A stretch of DNA of 64,000 nt from Phyllobacterium bourgognense (GCF_003337575.1 NZ_QPJM01000005.1:248001-312000), one strand, 5' to 3'; shown: positions 53,375 through 63,425, counted from the first letter of the stretch. Translations and numbers: made by a program. The notes: generated from the sequence alone by a model not told the origin.

Positions 53375-53757
53375 TTAAATCGACGCGGCGGCAGCAGCGG
53401 CTGGGATCGCGACCACCATCCTTGCTTGTGCGCTACAGCTCTGGGCATTTCCGGAGCCCCCACCGACTTCGGCATCATCGCCATCCTTGCTAGCACTGGA
53501 GCGACGTTCTTTTGCTTTCCGCTTAGTACTGCACAATCGCCCAGCGTCGCTATCGATCCAACCGCACCTCCATCGTCCGTTCTTTTGGGCAGCCTTAGCG
53601 GGTACGTGTTCGGAAGCGGTTTTGTTCTTGAGATAAGCTTCCAGATCATCTTTTTCAGCGCGGAGCTTGCCGCGTTCAGGATATCGCGGCCTGCACACAA
53701 AAGGTGGTGATCGCTAAACCTTTCCACCGTTGGAAAGGTTTTCACAAATGGAATCAT
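53375..53757 (-). pseudogene. Remnant of a helix-turn-helix (AlpA/excisionase-like) gene
   Basis: Read leftward, FPTVERF in one frame and SPPFVCRPRYPERGKLRAEK followed by DDLEAYLKNK in the next look like the recognition helix and wing of AlpA/MerR-like phage excisionases (TxERxR, GPPFxK, DLEAYL). A frameshift or stop separates them. It lies 180 bases from the tRNA-Lys gene, which fits loss of an integrated element. Similarity is by eye only. Confidence 0.3.
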
Positions 53758-53956
53758 TCACGACCTTAACGGCGACGGCCCGATCTTCGCTTTGACAAAT
53801 CTTCAATACGCTGGATGGTCAAGATCGGCGCTGTGACCTCGCCGGCGATACACCTTGCGTGGGCGCGTGATAGTCCGCACTGATTCGCGATCTCATTTCG
53901 CGCGACACTGCGGCTTGCAGGCAATCAACGAGGCGAATTGATCGGCGTTGGAGGGC

Positions 53957-54073
53957 ATGGTTTCTTGGATGCACCCGGAAGCGCTGCAGTTGCAAGGGCC
54001 CCTGCCCGATAATGAACTGATTGTTCTGCCACAACCTGAGGCAGAGGAAGAACAGCAATCGCTGCCGCTCTGA
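53957..54073 (+). pseudogene. C-terminal fragment of an SOS-associated peptidase (SRAP family), copy 1
   Basis: Reads SWMHPEALQLQGPLPDNELI then VLPQPEAEEE to a TGA at 54071. It matches the end of SRAP (DUF159/YedK) proteins, which read ETWLTAPAEEALKLQRPLPD. An in-frame stop upstream removes the rest. An identical arrangement, including the following TCGGAGGATTGAGCCA, recurs at 63426-63656 in the same orientation. Confidence 0.6.
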
Positions 54074-54088
54074 TCGGAGGATTGAGCC

Positions 54089-54421
54089 ATGCCATGGAAA
54101 GTCAGGTTCCGCGACAAGGATTTCATTGGAATTGAAGGCTGGGATCCGGAGTTTGAATTTGAGGTCAGGGAGGCGTTGACGGATGCGCAGGAGCTTTCAG
54201 GTTCTGCAGAAATAATTATCCATGTGAAGGGCGAATCTGTTGACGACGTGACCGTTCACGAATCCTCAGATCCTAACGAGTTCCCGTTTAATGGCGTCCA
54301 CGGTTATCATCCTGAACTTGGTGGAAATGGGAGGCATCGACTGAGCCTCCTGCTAGTCCTCTTGTACAGGTCGCAAGTTTTGCCCTCCCCATGGTACTCC
54401 GCTCCAGCTCGCCACATCTAA
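54089..54421 (+). CDS. Hypothetical protein
   Basis: 110 residues. GGAGG at 54076-54080 is well placed before the ATG. The first 75 residues are acidic (GWDPEFEFEVREALTDAQEL, VKGESVDDVTVHE); the tail after about 85 turns hydrophobic and is probably read out of its original frame. Family not recognised. It follows SRAP copy 1; in copy 2 the corresponding ATG is lost. Confidence 0.4.
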   Translation: MPWKVRFRDKDFIGIEGWDPEFEFEVREALTDAQELSGSAEIIIHVKGESVDDVTVHESSDPNEFPFNGVHGYHPELGGNGRHRLSLLLVLLYRSQVLPSPWYSAPARHI

Positions 54422-54568
54422 ACGCCATCATGGATTTCCATGAGATGCGGCAAGGGCATCGCTGGATTAAGCTATAGTATGATTTCGCCAACCCAGACAT
54501 CGATTGAGAGTGGTATAAGAAGCGTCGAGGATCCCCAACTTTGCTTTGTCGGGCAGGAGCAGCCGATT

Positions 54569-56518
54569 ATGCCGATAGAAATCCAAGATCACAAACCCGT
54601 CGTGGAGGCGCTGCGCGATCGGGAGCAGGAGCTGTCGCAGCTCATCAACATGGTTCCCAGCCACCTGTGGCGCCTGACTCCAGAAGGGGAGCCGACTTTC
54701 TTCAACAAGCGCATGGTCGATTTTCTCGGCCTCGACGTGCCGGACATGGATAGACGAGGAAAAAGCCGATTGGAGATGCTCGTAGAGACCGTCCATCCGG
54801 ACGATGCAGCTGAGTTCCGGGACACGCTTAATCGATGCCTTGTCAGCGGCGAGCACTTCACGATGAGGTATCGCTTGCGACGGGCCGACGGCCTCTATCG
54901 TTGGATGTCGAGTCGCGCTGAGCCGATGCGCAATCACGCGGGACGCATCGTCCATTGGTACGGCCTCTGCCACGACATCGACGACCAGATGCACGCCGAA
55001 GAAGCACTACGACGGAGCCAGCAGCAGCTTCAGCAGATGATCGACGCCGTGCCGGTCCGCATCTGGAGCATAACGTCCTTGGATGACCCGGTCTATTTCA
55101 ACAAGCGATACCAGGACCATTTCCGCGCCGTGATAGCCGACTTCGAAGCTATTGAGGATCCCCGCATCGAAACATTGCTGCAGGAACTGATCTATCCCGA
55201 AGATGCACCCGAAGTGCAGCGAACATTGCTGAACTGTTTTGAATCTGGCCGCGGCACCGTCATGCGGTTTCGTTGGCTTGAGAAAGATGGCGCCTATCGG
55301 TGGGCGGAGTGCAGGGTGGAGCCCCGGCGTGATCAAGACGGAACGATTGTGCAATGGTACGGCGTTTCTCTCGACATTGACGATGAGGTGCGCGCGCAGG
55401 AGGCGCTGCGCAATCGGGAGCGAGAACTGTCGTTGCTCGTGGACATGGTTCCGAGTAACCTTTGGCGTCTGACCCCGGAAGGGGAGACCACCCTTGCCAA
55501 CAAGCATATGGCAGACTTTCTTGGTGTGGATCTGCAAGACAAGCGCCAGTTGGCGGTGGTATTCGATACCATCTTCCATCCGGACGATGTGGACGCGGTG
55601 TCGGATGTTTTGGGGCGCTGTCTCAAGACAGGCGAGCTCTTCTCGATGAAATATCGTCTGCGTCGGCATGACGGCGTCTATCGCTGGATGTCGGGCCGGG
55701 CCGAGCCGCTGCGTGCTCCCGACGGAGGCATCGTCCAGTGGTTCGGCCTCTGTCACGACATAGACGATCAGGTGCATGCCGAAGAGGCCCTGCGCCGCGC
55801 CTCCGAGCAACTCGCGCGGGCGACTCAGGCAGCCAGCCTGGCCGAGCTTTCCGCCTCGATCGCACACGAAGTGAACCAGCCGCTAGCGGCTATCGTCGCT
55901 AATTCGCAAGCATGTCACCGTTGGCTGTCCGCCGCCCCTCCGAACGTCGAGCGCGCGAAGATTACGGCCGAGCGTATCACCCGTGACGCCAACTCGGCGG
56001 CGGATGTCGTCAGCCGCATCCGCGCCCTCTTCCGTCAGGCACCACAGACCAGGTCGTCGGAAGACGTCAACCACTTGATTGGTGAAGTCTGCCGACTGAT
56101 GGCTGATGGGATCGCGGCAAAAGGCATTCGTGTTGAGACGGATCTCGAGCCCAACCTGCCGCCCGTTGCGCTCGATCGCGTCCAGGTGCAGCAGGTGTTT
56201 TTGAACTTGGTGCGCAATGGGGTTGAGGCGATGGACGGCGCTATGGTCGACGGCGCGCGGACGCTCCAGATAAGCTCACGCCGTGACGCTATCGATGCGA
56301 TCCGTATCGAGGTTCGTGACGCTGGAACGGGATTTGAGCATGCGGAGCGCGTTTTCGAGCCGTTCTTCACAACAAAGCAGAACGGGATGGGCATGGGGCT
56401 CGCCATCTGCCGTTCGATCATCGAATCGCATGGGGGCCGACTCTGGATGGCCAACAATGAGACTCGTGGGGCGACCGTCGCTTTCACGCTTCCGTTGAAG
56501 GCAAGCGAGTCGTCATGA
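54569..56518 (+). CDS. PAS-domain sensor histidine kinase
   Basis: 649 residues, soluble. Three PAS domains in a row (about 20-145, 150-270, 285-405), each beginning LxxxVPxxxW and ending IVxWYGxxxDID, suggest intragenic duplication. Then HisKA with ASIAHEVNQPLAAI (His near 432) and an HATPase with LVRNGVEAMDG (N box) and VFEPFFTTKQNGMGMGLAIC (F and G boxes). Ends ATGA on the next regulator. AGGAG precedes ATG 54569; upstream starts lack a site. Signal unknown. Confidence 0.9.
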   Translation: MPIEIQDHKPVVEALRDREQELSQLINMVPSHLWRLTPEGEPTFFNKRMVDFLGLDVPDMDRRGKSRLEMLVETVHPDDAAEFRDTLNRCLVSGEHFTMRYRLRRADGLYRWMSSRAEPMRNHAGRIVHWYGLCHDIDDQMHAEEALRRSQQQLQQMIDAVPVRIWSITSLDDPVYFNKRYQDHFRAVIADFEAIEDPRIETLLQELIYPEDAPEVQRTLLNCFESGRGTVMRFRWLEKDGAYRWAECRVEPRRDQDGTIVQWYGVSLDIDDEVRAQEALRNRERELSLLVDMVPSNLWRLTPEGETTLANKHMADFLGVDLQDKRQLAVVFDTIFHPDDVDAVSDVLGRCLKTGELFSMKYRLRRHDGVYRWMSGRAEPLRAPDGGIVQWFGLCHDIDDQVHAEEALRRASEQLARATQAASLAELSASIAHEVNQPLAAIVANSQACHRWLSAAPPNVERAKITAERITRDANSAADVVSRIRALFRQAPQTRSSEDVNHLIGEVCRLMADGIAAKGIRVETDLEPNLPPVALDRVQVQQVFLNLVRNGVEAMDGAMVDGARTLQISSRRDAIDAIRIEVRDAGTGFEHAERVFEPFFTTKQNGMGMGLAICRSIIESHGGRLWMANNETRGATVAFTLPLKASESS

Positions 56519-57180
56519 GCCAGCGTGAGGAGATGGTCTTCGTGGTGGATGATGATGCCAGGGTGCGCGAGGCAATCAGCGAACTATTGGAGTCCTTAGG
56601 ATGGCAGGCCGAGACGTTCGCCGCGGCGGCGGACTATGTCGCCTATGCGAAACCCGATTTTCCTGCCTGCCTTATCCTTGATGTCGAGCTGCCGGACATC
56701 AACGGTCTGGAGTTCCAGAAGCAGCTATCCGACGATGTCCATCCTCCGATCGTATTCATCACGGGGCATGGTGATATTCCATCATCGGTACGGGCCATTC
56801 AGCGTGGTGCTGTCGATTTTCTGACCAAGCCAGTTGGGGAGAACGACCTGATTCCGGCGGTTCGGGCGGCGATCGATCGGGACCGCATTCAACGATCGGC
56901 GCGTGCTGAGCTGGCCGAGCTTGTGCGCCGCTTGGAAACGCTTACGCCGCGAGAACGCGAAGTGCTGCCGCTCGTAGTCAGCGGCCTGCTGAACAAGCAG
57001 GCCGCTGCCGAACTCGGCATCAGTAAGATTACCCTTGAAATCCATCGCAGCAAGATCATGCACAAAATGCAGGCGGAATCGCTTGCCGACCTGGTGCGGA
57101 TTGCCGAAAAGTTACAGATTCCAATCACTCATTCCAGACGTTCAGGAAGCTTGCAAGAATGCCCAACTCGCAGTCCGTGA
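56515..57180 (+). CDS. FixJ-family response regulator
   Basis: 221 residues. Receiver: FVVDDDARVREAISELLESL, ACLILDVELPDINGLEF (phospho-Asp near 54), FITGHGDI, LTKPVGENDL. LuxR-type output: LTPREREVLPLVVSGLLNKQ, then AAELGISKITLEIHRSKIMH. Overlaps the kinase by four bases and the receiver-only gene by 22. Confidence 0.92.
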   Translation: MSQREEMVFVVDDDARVREAISELLESLGWQAETFAAAADYVAYAKPDFPACLILDVELPDINGLEFQKQLSDDVHPPIVFITGHGDIPSSVRAIQRGAVDFLTKPVGENDLIPAVRAAIDRDRIQRSARAELAELVRRLETLTPREREVLPLVVSGLLNKQAAAELGISKITLEIHRSKIMHKMQAESLADLVRIAEKLQIPITHSRRSGSLQECPTRSP

Positions 57181-57533
57181 TAGCCATCGTTGATGACGAC
57201 CAGCGCCTGCTTGAATCGCTTGAGGATCTTCTCGAGTCAGCGGGGCACTCCGTGCGGGTATTCTCGTCGGCCCAGATGCTGCTCAACAGCTATACTCTGC
57301 CTGAGATAGATTGTCTGATCACAGACATCGGCATGTCCGGCATGGACGGCGTCGAGTTGCAGCGCTTGGTGAGCAAAAAACGCCCCGACCTGCCAGTGAT
57401 CCTGATCACGGGCCGCCACGAGATCGCTGACCTGCTACAGGCCAAGCATAACTGGTTGTTCCGAAAGCCTTTCGACGGGCAAGCATTGCTCGCGGCGATC
57501 GGTAACGCGCTGACTGGAAAGGAGAATTCATAA
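57159..57533 (+). CDS. Single-domain response regulator (receiver only)
   Basis: 124 residues. IAIVDDDQRLLESLEDLLES, CLITDIGMSGMDGVELQRLV (Asp near 53), ILITGRHEIADLL and FRKPFDGQALLAAIGNAL make a complete receiver with no output domain. It may compete for phosphate or act as an intermediate between kinase and FixJ proteins. Start overlaps the previous gene. Confidence 0.9.
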   Translation: MPNSQSVIAIVDDDQRLLESLEDLLESAGHSVRVFSSAQMLLNSYTLPEIDCLITDIGMSGMDGVELQRLVSKKRPDLPVILITGRHEIADLLQAKHNWLFRKPFDGQALLAAIGNALTGKENS

Positions 57534-58243
57534 TGAGTGTGAGCTATCATGTGAGTGAGGGTTATGAGAGCAGAGTGGTCAACCGATCTCAGCCAACTGG
57601 CAATTGGGTCGATGCGGATCGCCCGCTGGTCATCCTCGTGGACGACGAAGCCAATCTTCGCGAGGCGCTCCAAGAGCTCATGCATTCGGTGGGCATCGAC
57701 ACGATCAGCTTCGCCTCCACGCGCGACTTGCTCGACGCCGAACTCCCGGATCAGCCAGGCTGCCTGGTCGTCGATGTACGGATGCCTGGCCTAAGCGGCC
57801 TGGATCTCCAACACCGGCTAGCCGAGAGCGGTAACGCCAAGCCAATCGTCTTTCTCACGGCCCATGGCGATATCCCCATGTCGGTGCAGGCGATGAAAGC
57901 TGGGGCGGTCGACTTCCTTACCAAGCCAGTGCGCGATCAGACGCTGCTTGATGCGATCGCCGCAGGCATCGAGATTGATATCCAGCAGCGGGCACACTCA
58001 CGGATTCTGAAGGGATACTTAAGCAAGTTCGCGCTGCTCACTCCGCGGGAACGTCAGGTGATGCGCGAAGCCGCAACCGGCCGTCTGAACAAGCAGATCG
58101 CTTTTCACCTTGGCATCAGCGATATCACTGTCAAGCTCCACCGCAGCAACGTCATGCGCAAGATGCAGCTGACTTCAGTCGGCGAGCTCGTTCGCGTTTG
58201 GGAGGCGCTGCCTGCTAAGGCGCGGAACATAGTGGAGGTTTAG
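57533..58243 (+). CDS. FixJ-family response regulator
   Basis: 236 residues. After a 30-residue leader: VILVDDEANLREALQELMHS, CLVVDVRMPGLSGLDLQHRL (Asp near 79), FLTAHGDI, LTKPVRDQ. Output: LTPRERQVMREAATGRLNKQ, then AFHLGISDITVKLHRSNVMR. Start shares one base with the previous stop (TAATG). Not identical to 56515, but clearly related. Confidence 0.92.
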   Translation: MSVSYHVSEGYESRVVNRSQPTGNWVDADRPLVILVDDEANLREALQELMHSVGIDTISFASTRDLLDAELPDQPGCLVVDVRMPGLSGLDLQHRLAESGNAKPIVFLTAHGDIPMSVQAMKAGAVDFLTKPVRDQTLLDAIAAGIEIDIQQRAHSRILKGYLSKFALLTPRERQVMREAATGRLNKQIAFHLGISDITVKLHRSNVMRKMQLTSVGELVRVWEALPAKARNIVEV

Positions 58244-58308
58244 ATCCGTTCGATTGGCCAATTCATATTGAGTCCGCCAGAGGACTATGTCTATCGAAAC
58301 CGATACGA

Positions 58309-59529
58309 TCACTCGTTGGAGGTCACGATTCGCATGACAATCTCATGCCGTAACGTCGGTGGGGCGCCCGACCAGCTGAGGCGCTGAATGACGACCACGG
58401 CGAGCCCCCAGGCGGCGGCTGTTATCGCGACGCAGACCCCGGCGAGGCCAGCGTACCCCGCTGTCGCAATCACGCTGCCTGCGACAAGAGGGCCAGCGGC
58501 AAATCCGAGCAAATAAGCCGATCCCGCAGCAGCGGCCCAACGCCCGTTGCGGTCGAGCGCTGCTGCAAGCCCGAAAAGATACGGAATCGAGAAGTAGTAA
58601 ATGACGACCGATGCGATGACCGCGACGATGTAAACCGTTGGACTGCGCCAGAGACAGAGCGCGAGCGCGACAAGTACGAATCCGACGCTGAACCCCAAGA
58701 TGGGGATTGCCCGTCCCCAGCGCACATTGACCACAGTAGCGACTCCTGCTCCTGCGAGACCGATCAGGGACGCGATGGTCAGAACATAACCGACCGCGGT
58801 CGTATCAAGACCTGCGCGCTCGCCCAAAGGCGCGCTGAACGCGTAGATCGCAGCTGAGGCGGTAAGGTACAGCACGATCGCAGCGAATGTCATGATTCCG
58901 AGTGAAGGTGAGGCTTGCGCCATGTCCGCTTCGGTTCGGAAGCCGCTTTTGGCCCGGTCGTCCGGAATGAGAAGCAGGATTGGGGCGAGTACTAGGGTCA
59001 CACCCGCTATCAACGCTAGGATGCCGCGATGTGCGAAGGCAGCGGTGAGCTGACCGCCGATTGTGAACAGCGCAACACTGACCAAGGCCCATACGACCTG
59101 AAAGTAACCATAAACTTTGTCCGGATTTTTGCAGTGGGAGGCGACGACGGAAAGCGACACGGCGTAAAGCGCGCCTTCGCCAGCGCCCGCGAGGGCGCGG
59201 AATACAGCTAGCCATCCTAGCGAGACACTGAAGATTGAACCGCCTTGGGCGACCAAAGCCAGTACTACAGCGACGAGGCTGACACGCCGATAGGAAAACC
59301 TGGGCAGGATAGGTGCGATTGTCGTCGCGGTGACGGCGAGGGCAAGCAACTCGATGGAGACAATGAAGCCGGAGTCACGTTCCGACAGTGAAAGACCATC
59401 CATCAACCCGCCAATCACAAAAGGCGACATTTGCGGAACCATCCCGCCGATCACCTGCGCGGCGGTCGCGCCGACAACGAAGGACACAGGATCGCGGGGC
59501 ATCGAAGAATGGCGAGCAGTTTCCGTCAT
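58309..59529 (-). CDS. MFS transporter
   Basis: 406 residues, 12 membrane segments. FRALAGAGEGALYAVSLSVV is the TM5 motif of the arabinose-efflux/DHA1-like group. Substrate unknown. It converges on the regulator operon, 65 bases away; FixJ control is possible but not shown. Confidence 0.82.
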   Translation of the reverse strand: MTETARHSSMPRDPVSFVVGATAAQVIGGMVPQMSPFVIGGLMDGLSLSERDSGFIVSIELLALAVTATTIAPILPRFSYRRVSLVAVVLALVAQGGSIFSVSLGWLAVFRALAGAGEGALYAVSLSVVASHCKNPDKVYGYFQVVWALVSVALFTIGGQLTAAFAHRGILALIAGVTLVLAPILLLIPDDRAKSGFRTEADMAQASPSLGIMTFAAIVLYLTASAAIYAFSAPLGERAGLDTTAVGYVLTIASLIGLAGAGVATVVNVRWGRAIPILGFSVGFVLVALALCLWRSPTVYIVAVIASVVIYYFSIPYLFGLAAALDRNGRWAAAAGSAYLLGFAAGPLVAGSVIATAGYAGLAGVCVAITAAAWGLAVVVIQRLSWSGAPPTLRHEIVMRIVTSNE

Positions 59530-60245
59530 GGTTCGGCTACGGTCCCCTGCAGTCTAGTGATCATTTAATGTTGAGCAACGCATGGGCTAAGCGGCAGCGT
59601 TTGGGCGCGTTACAGCCAGAATGGTATCACTGGTTGTTCAGCTACGTCGAGTGTCATTAAGATTGATAGGAACACGAAGGCAATGCGCGAAACTAGCCGC
59701 TCACTGCGAATGTCGTCCGGACTGCTACCCGACCCGCTCTTATCCAGGACTGCTTCGGTTATCGAGTTCGGCAACCACAGCGTAAAATCGTCCGAAAAGC
59801 TGTCGCGTCCCGTCAGCGGGAGTCGCTGTGTCACCCCACCTTTGCCATACTTCAAGGTGCGGGCCACCCTGCTGAGGATGGTGCACCCAATAACATAGTA
59901 TGTGGCTTCCTGAGTAAGGGACTATAGCGAACTGGCATTGCCGCTGAAAGAAACCATCGATCGGTCTCACTGGATCACCCTCGCTGATTATGAAAAGCAC
60001 CATCCAAGATCCCCCGTTCCTCTCGCCTTCATTTCAATTGCGTGTTTTGTCTTTCGGTATGTGTTCCCCCAACCAATGGGTGGGATGTCTGAGTTCGACA
60101 TCGGAGTTAATTCTAATGTGCGAGCCGTGTTAACCGGACGCGACAGAGATGGTGAATGCAGGAGTTTTTCCGGTTTCTTCCTGCAGCCAACGAATTGGCA
60201 GACGAGCGTCCTACCTGTCCGGCTCCAACTCAAGGAGATCTCCGC
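59530..60245. other. Intergenic region, no credible gene
   Basis: 716 bases. Several frames of 70-100 codons are open on both strands, but none has a ribosome site or recognisable motif. It may be decayed coding sequence. The last bases hold AAGGAG for the hydrolase at 60246. Confidence 0.5.
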
Positions 60246-61229
60246 ATGAACGGACATACACCGTTTGAAACGATCGATGCGTCTCGCCGCAACCTTCTTC
60301 TGCTTGGGGCGAGTGCGACGGTTTTCGCTGCAATGCCTTCACTGGCGTTCGGCGCCCCACCTCTTTCACCAACCAATTCCAACAACCGAAGCGAAAGGCC
60401 TAATGACATGGGCATACTTAAAATCAAGGACGGTACGGAGATCTTTTACAAGGATTGGGGAACGGGGCAGCCGATCGTCTTCCATCACGGCTGGCCCCTC
60501 TCCAGCGACGATTGGGATACGCAAATGCTCTTCTTCCTGGATAAAGGCTACCGCGTCATCGCTCACGACCGTCGCGGCCACGGGCGCTCAACCCAAACCG
60601 CAACTGGCAACGACATGGACACCTATGCCGCCGACTTTGCCGAACTGGCGGCGGCGCTCGACCTGCGGGACGCCATACACGTGGGACATTCGACCGGCGG
60701 CGGCGAAGCTGCTCACTACGTCGCACGTCATGGCAAGGACCGCGTGGCCAAACTGGTCTTGATCAGCGCCGTTCCGCCGATCATGGTGAAAACCGCCGCA
60801 AACACTGGTGGCTTGCCCATCGAAGTCTTGGATGGCTTGCGTGCTCAGCTCGGTGCAAACCGCGCAGAGTTCTATTGGAATTTCCCGATCCCGTTCTACG
60901 GTTTTAATCGCGAGGGCGCAGCCATATCCGACCCAATCCGTACCAACTGGTGGCGGCAGGGCATGATGGGGGGCGCGAAGGCACACTATGACTGTATCAA
61001 AGCCTTCTCGGAAACGGATTTTACGGAAGACCTGAAAGCGATCGATGTCCCGACGCTTGTGATGCACGGCGATGATGATCAGATCGTTCCCATTGCGGAC
61101 TCCGCGCTCCTGTCAGTGAAACTTTTGAAGAATGGGACGTTGAAGGTCTACGAGACGTATCCGCATGGCATGTGCACGACCCATGCCGACGTCATCAATG
61201 CCGATCTTCTTGCGTTCATAAAAAGCTGA
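60246..61229 (+). CDS. Alpha/beta hydrolase, chloroperoxidase type, Tat-exported
   Basis: 327 residues. The Tat motif [17 protein letters not shown] starts the signal. Oxyanion [12 protein letters not shown], nucleophile [12 protein letters not shown] (Ser near 160), acid in [10 protein letters not shown] and His in [12 protein letters not shown] match cofactor-free haloperoxidase/arylesterase enzymes. AAGGAG before the ATG. Usual family members are cytoplasmic, so the exported form is notable. Confidence 0.9.
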   Translation: MNGHTPFETIDASRRNLLLLGASATVFAAMPSLAFGAPPLSPTNSNNRSERPNDMGILKIKDGTEIFYKDWGTGQPIVFHHGWPLSSDDWDTQMLFFLDKGYRVIAHDRRGHGRSTQTATGNDMDTYAADFAELAAALDLRDAIHVGHSTGGGEAAHYVARHGKDRVAKLVLISAVPPIMVKTAANTGGLPIEVLDGLRAQLGANRAEFYWNFPIPFYGFNREGAAISDPIRTNWWRQGMMGGAKAHYDCIKAFSETDFTEDLKAIDVPTLVMHGDDDQIVPIADSALLSVKLLKNGTLKVYETYPHGMCTTHADVINADLLAFIKS

Positions 61230-61389
61230 GAGACGCCTGCGGCCGGTGACTATCATGCCATCGGCAACAGCCCGAATTATATCGAACCGGAGCGGCGACT
61301 TCCGACAGTCCTTCTTGTCCACGACTCCGGAACATTCTGAAGATCGATGACAATGCATCGTCAAATACAGTGAGATGAGGCGAACCACT

Positions 61390-62142
61390 ATGGAAAACTT
61401 CCAAGAAAAAGTTGTCATCATTACGGGTGGCAGCAGCGGCATAGGCTTGGCTGCCGCCCAGCAATTTGCATCGCAGGGTGCGAAGGTCCTTGTCACAGGA
61501 CGGCGCGCTGGAGTACTGGCAGAGATTGCCGCCGCAAATCCCAACATCCATGGCTTTGTCGCGGACGCAGCCAATCCGGAAGCAGCGCGTGACACAATTG
61601 ATGCTGCCATCAAACTTTGGGGCCGTCTCGACATCCTGGTCAACAATGCCGGGGGTGGTGCGATCAAGTCGCTGATGGAGAGCGATGCGAATACCATCTC
61701 GAGTGTATATGCGGTGAACGTGACTGGACCAATCCTTCTCGCAGCGGCAGCCGTTCCGCATCTTGCAACGACGCGGGGCACCATCGTCAATATGTCGAGT
61801 ACATTCGGCAGCAAGGCTGCCGCAGGGCTTTCAGTTTACGGTTCGAGCAAGGCTGCAGTGGAGCACCTAACACGCTGCTGGGCGTTGGAACTTGCGCCGC
61901 AGAGAATTCGAGTTAATGCCATAGCGCCTGGACCTGTGGAGACAGATTTTTTGCGCGACCGTATGGGCTTGTCTCCGGATCAGATTGCCGCTGTGACAGA
62001 GCACGAGCGTAAGCTTATCCCGTTAGGTCGCCGTGGTGTACCGGAAGACATTGCCACGTGGATTTTGAAAGTCGCCGATTCCCGCGCGACGTGGATCACA
62101 GGACAGGTCATTGCCGTTGACGGAGGGCTCGCCACCGCTTAA
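61390..62142 (+). CDS. Short-chain dehydrogenase/reductase
   Basis: 250 residues. NAD-binding IITGGSSGIGLAAAQQFASQ, DILVNNAGGGAI, catalytic Ser in NMSSTFGS and YGSSK (Tyr, Lys), and the late WITGQVIAVDGG, all present. Substrate unknown. GAGG precedes ATG 61390; an earlier in-frame start adds five residues. Followed by a run of broken genes. Confidence 0.92.
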   Translation: MENFQEKVVIITGGSSGIGLAAAQQFASQGAKVLVTGRRAGVLAEIAAANPNIHGFVADAANPEAARDTIDAAIKLWGRLDILVNNAGGGAIKSLMESDANTISSVYAVNVTGPILLAAAAVPHLATTRGTIVNMSSTFGSKAAAGLSVYGSSKAAVEHLTRCWALELAPQRIRVNAIAPGPVETDFLRDRMGLSPDQIAAVTEHERKLIPLGRRGVPEDIATWILKVADSRATWITGQVIAVDGGLATA

Positions 62143-62193
62143 TTGCGACGGCGGCACTGATAGCCAACGGCCAAGCGACCTCTGAAATGCGTG

Positions 62194-62501
62194 ATGGTCA
62201 ACCCCACGCGCCTTATCGTCGTTATCGCATTCGGCCGAGCAGACAATGGGCAACTCGTGCCTGCTTACGATCCGATACAGTTCGATACCGCAGAAGACGG
62301 CACGCGAATGGCACGCAATCTCGCGGTAAAATGCGCTGGCGTATTGGCGTGGCTCGCGATGCACGGCCTGGGGTCGGAGGCTACGGGCGTCCGATGATTC
62401 TGTTTCAATCTGGCGACGTACCGGAGCTGGAGCAGCCATCAAGCGATCAATATGACGTGGGAAGCAAACATTCAAAACCTCGTCAAAATTGGCGCGGTTA
62501 A
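62194..62501 (+). pseudogene. Frameshifted conserved-type hypothetical gene
   Basis: The first part reads NPTRLIVVIAFGRADNGQLV, then AEDGTRMARNLAVKCAGVLA W. Near 62350 the sense continues one frame over as RDARPGVGGYGRPMILFQSG then DVPELE. The combined protein resembles small Rhizobiales proteins of unknown function (about 80-90 residues). One lost or gained base explains it. Confidence 0.5.
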
Positions 62502-62910
62502 AATCACCCGGCGTGATGAAGCGGTCATTCACCAGCGCCTGGCAGACGCCGAGGCATATTTAGTGGACACCAGAAATGTTACCACCACTCAATCCCGCTT
62601 CTTGCTGGCGTTTGAAGGTGTGCGCCAGGCAAGCCTTGCAGTCGCCAACCATGCCGGGATCAAAGTTATTCCCAGTGCCCAGCACAAGGTTGACGTGTCG
62701 CAGCTGGCTGTAATGGTTACCCAGCTTGAAAGCGTCGTTTCCGGGTGCAGCAAAAACCTTGGGAGTTTTCCGCAATATCCGCATACAACGCAAGAGCGTG
62801 TCGCCTGCCCCACCAATCTCGCCGGAGCAAGCGGTCAAGGCAGTGTATATTCTGGAGCAGCTTCTCGCCCGTGCCCGAGTTCTAACAAATGTCCGAAACA
62901 CCCGAAAAGC
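62452..62910 (+). pseudogene. Frameshifted HEPN-like domain gene
   Basis: First frame: NLVKIGAVKITRRDEAVIHQ, then AYLVDTRNVTTTQSRFLLAF EGVRQASLAVANHAG, resembling the N-terminal helices of HEPN-domain proteins. After about 62730, the frame change gives APPISPEQAVKAVYILEQLL, like the last HEPN helix. HEPN proteins often act in toxin-antitoxin pairs; here it should be inactive. Confidence 0.45.
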
Positions 62911-63061
62911 CCGCGCACCCTTCCCAGATGGAGAAGGCTCCAGCCGGACTTGTTCGAGCATTGCTGCATGCACGATAGCTGCAAGTCGTGGGGATCGTTC
63001 GCTTTGACAAGCGCTACGGACTGGAGTGGTATTGCGGCGAGCACAAAGCTAGTGACTGACG
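62889..63061 (+). pseudogene. Frameshifted small zinc-ribbon-like gene
   Basis: MSETPEKPAHPSQMEKAPAG in one frame, LFEHCCMHDSCKSWGSF in another, and FDKRYGLEWYCGEHKASD back in the first, ending in TGA at 63059. The Cys/His set (CCMHDSC, CGEH) suggests a small metal-binding protein. Two frameshifts break it. Family unnamed. Confidence 0.45.
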
Positions 63062-63425
63062 TGAGGGCGACATGGCGAAGGATGGCGGCAGGCTACATTA
63101 TTATCTGAGATGAAGCACCGGAGGCTTCTGGGAAGGCCCCTTAGACGCATCAGCCGTGCAATGAGAAGATTGCTGTACACCCGAAGGCAACACCATTTCA
63201 TCTAGTAAATAGTGGTTATCTCTCCTGCACGAACCCAATCCCCAAGAGCCGATTTCGCACCTCAAAGACGACAACCACAGCTTGGACCCTCACATCGATT
63301 GAGGTACCGGCGAAGCCATCTTGAAACTTGCTATAAAAATAATATCTTCGCGAAATCTTGGCTCAAATTGCGGGGCGGGACCATGGCACAGCAATTCAAC
63401 GGTAAGCTTGAATGTTCGCAATGCC
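63062..63425. other. Intergenic, probably decayed sequence
   Basis: About 360 bases. A short frame starting MAKDGGRLHYYL at 63074 may be the stump of one more small gene. Otherwise no motif is visible. Confidence 0.4.

Noticed and set aside
53330-53710. Plus-strand frame of 126 codons after tRNA-Lys
   Set aside because: No ribosome site or domain; the minus strand shows a better, though decayed, HTH-like reading.
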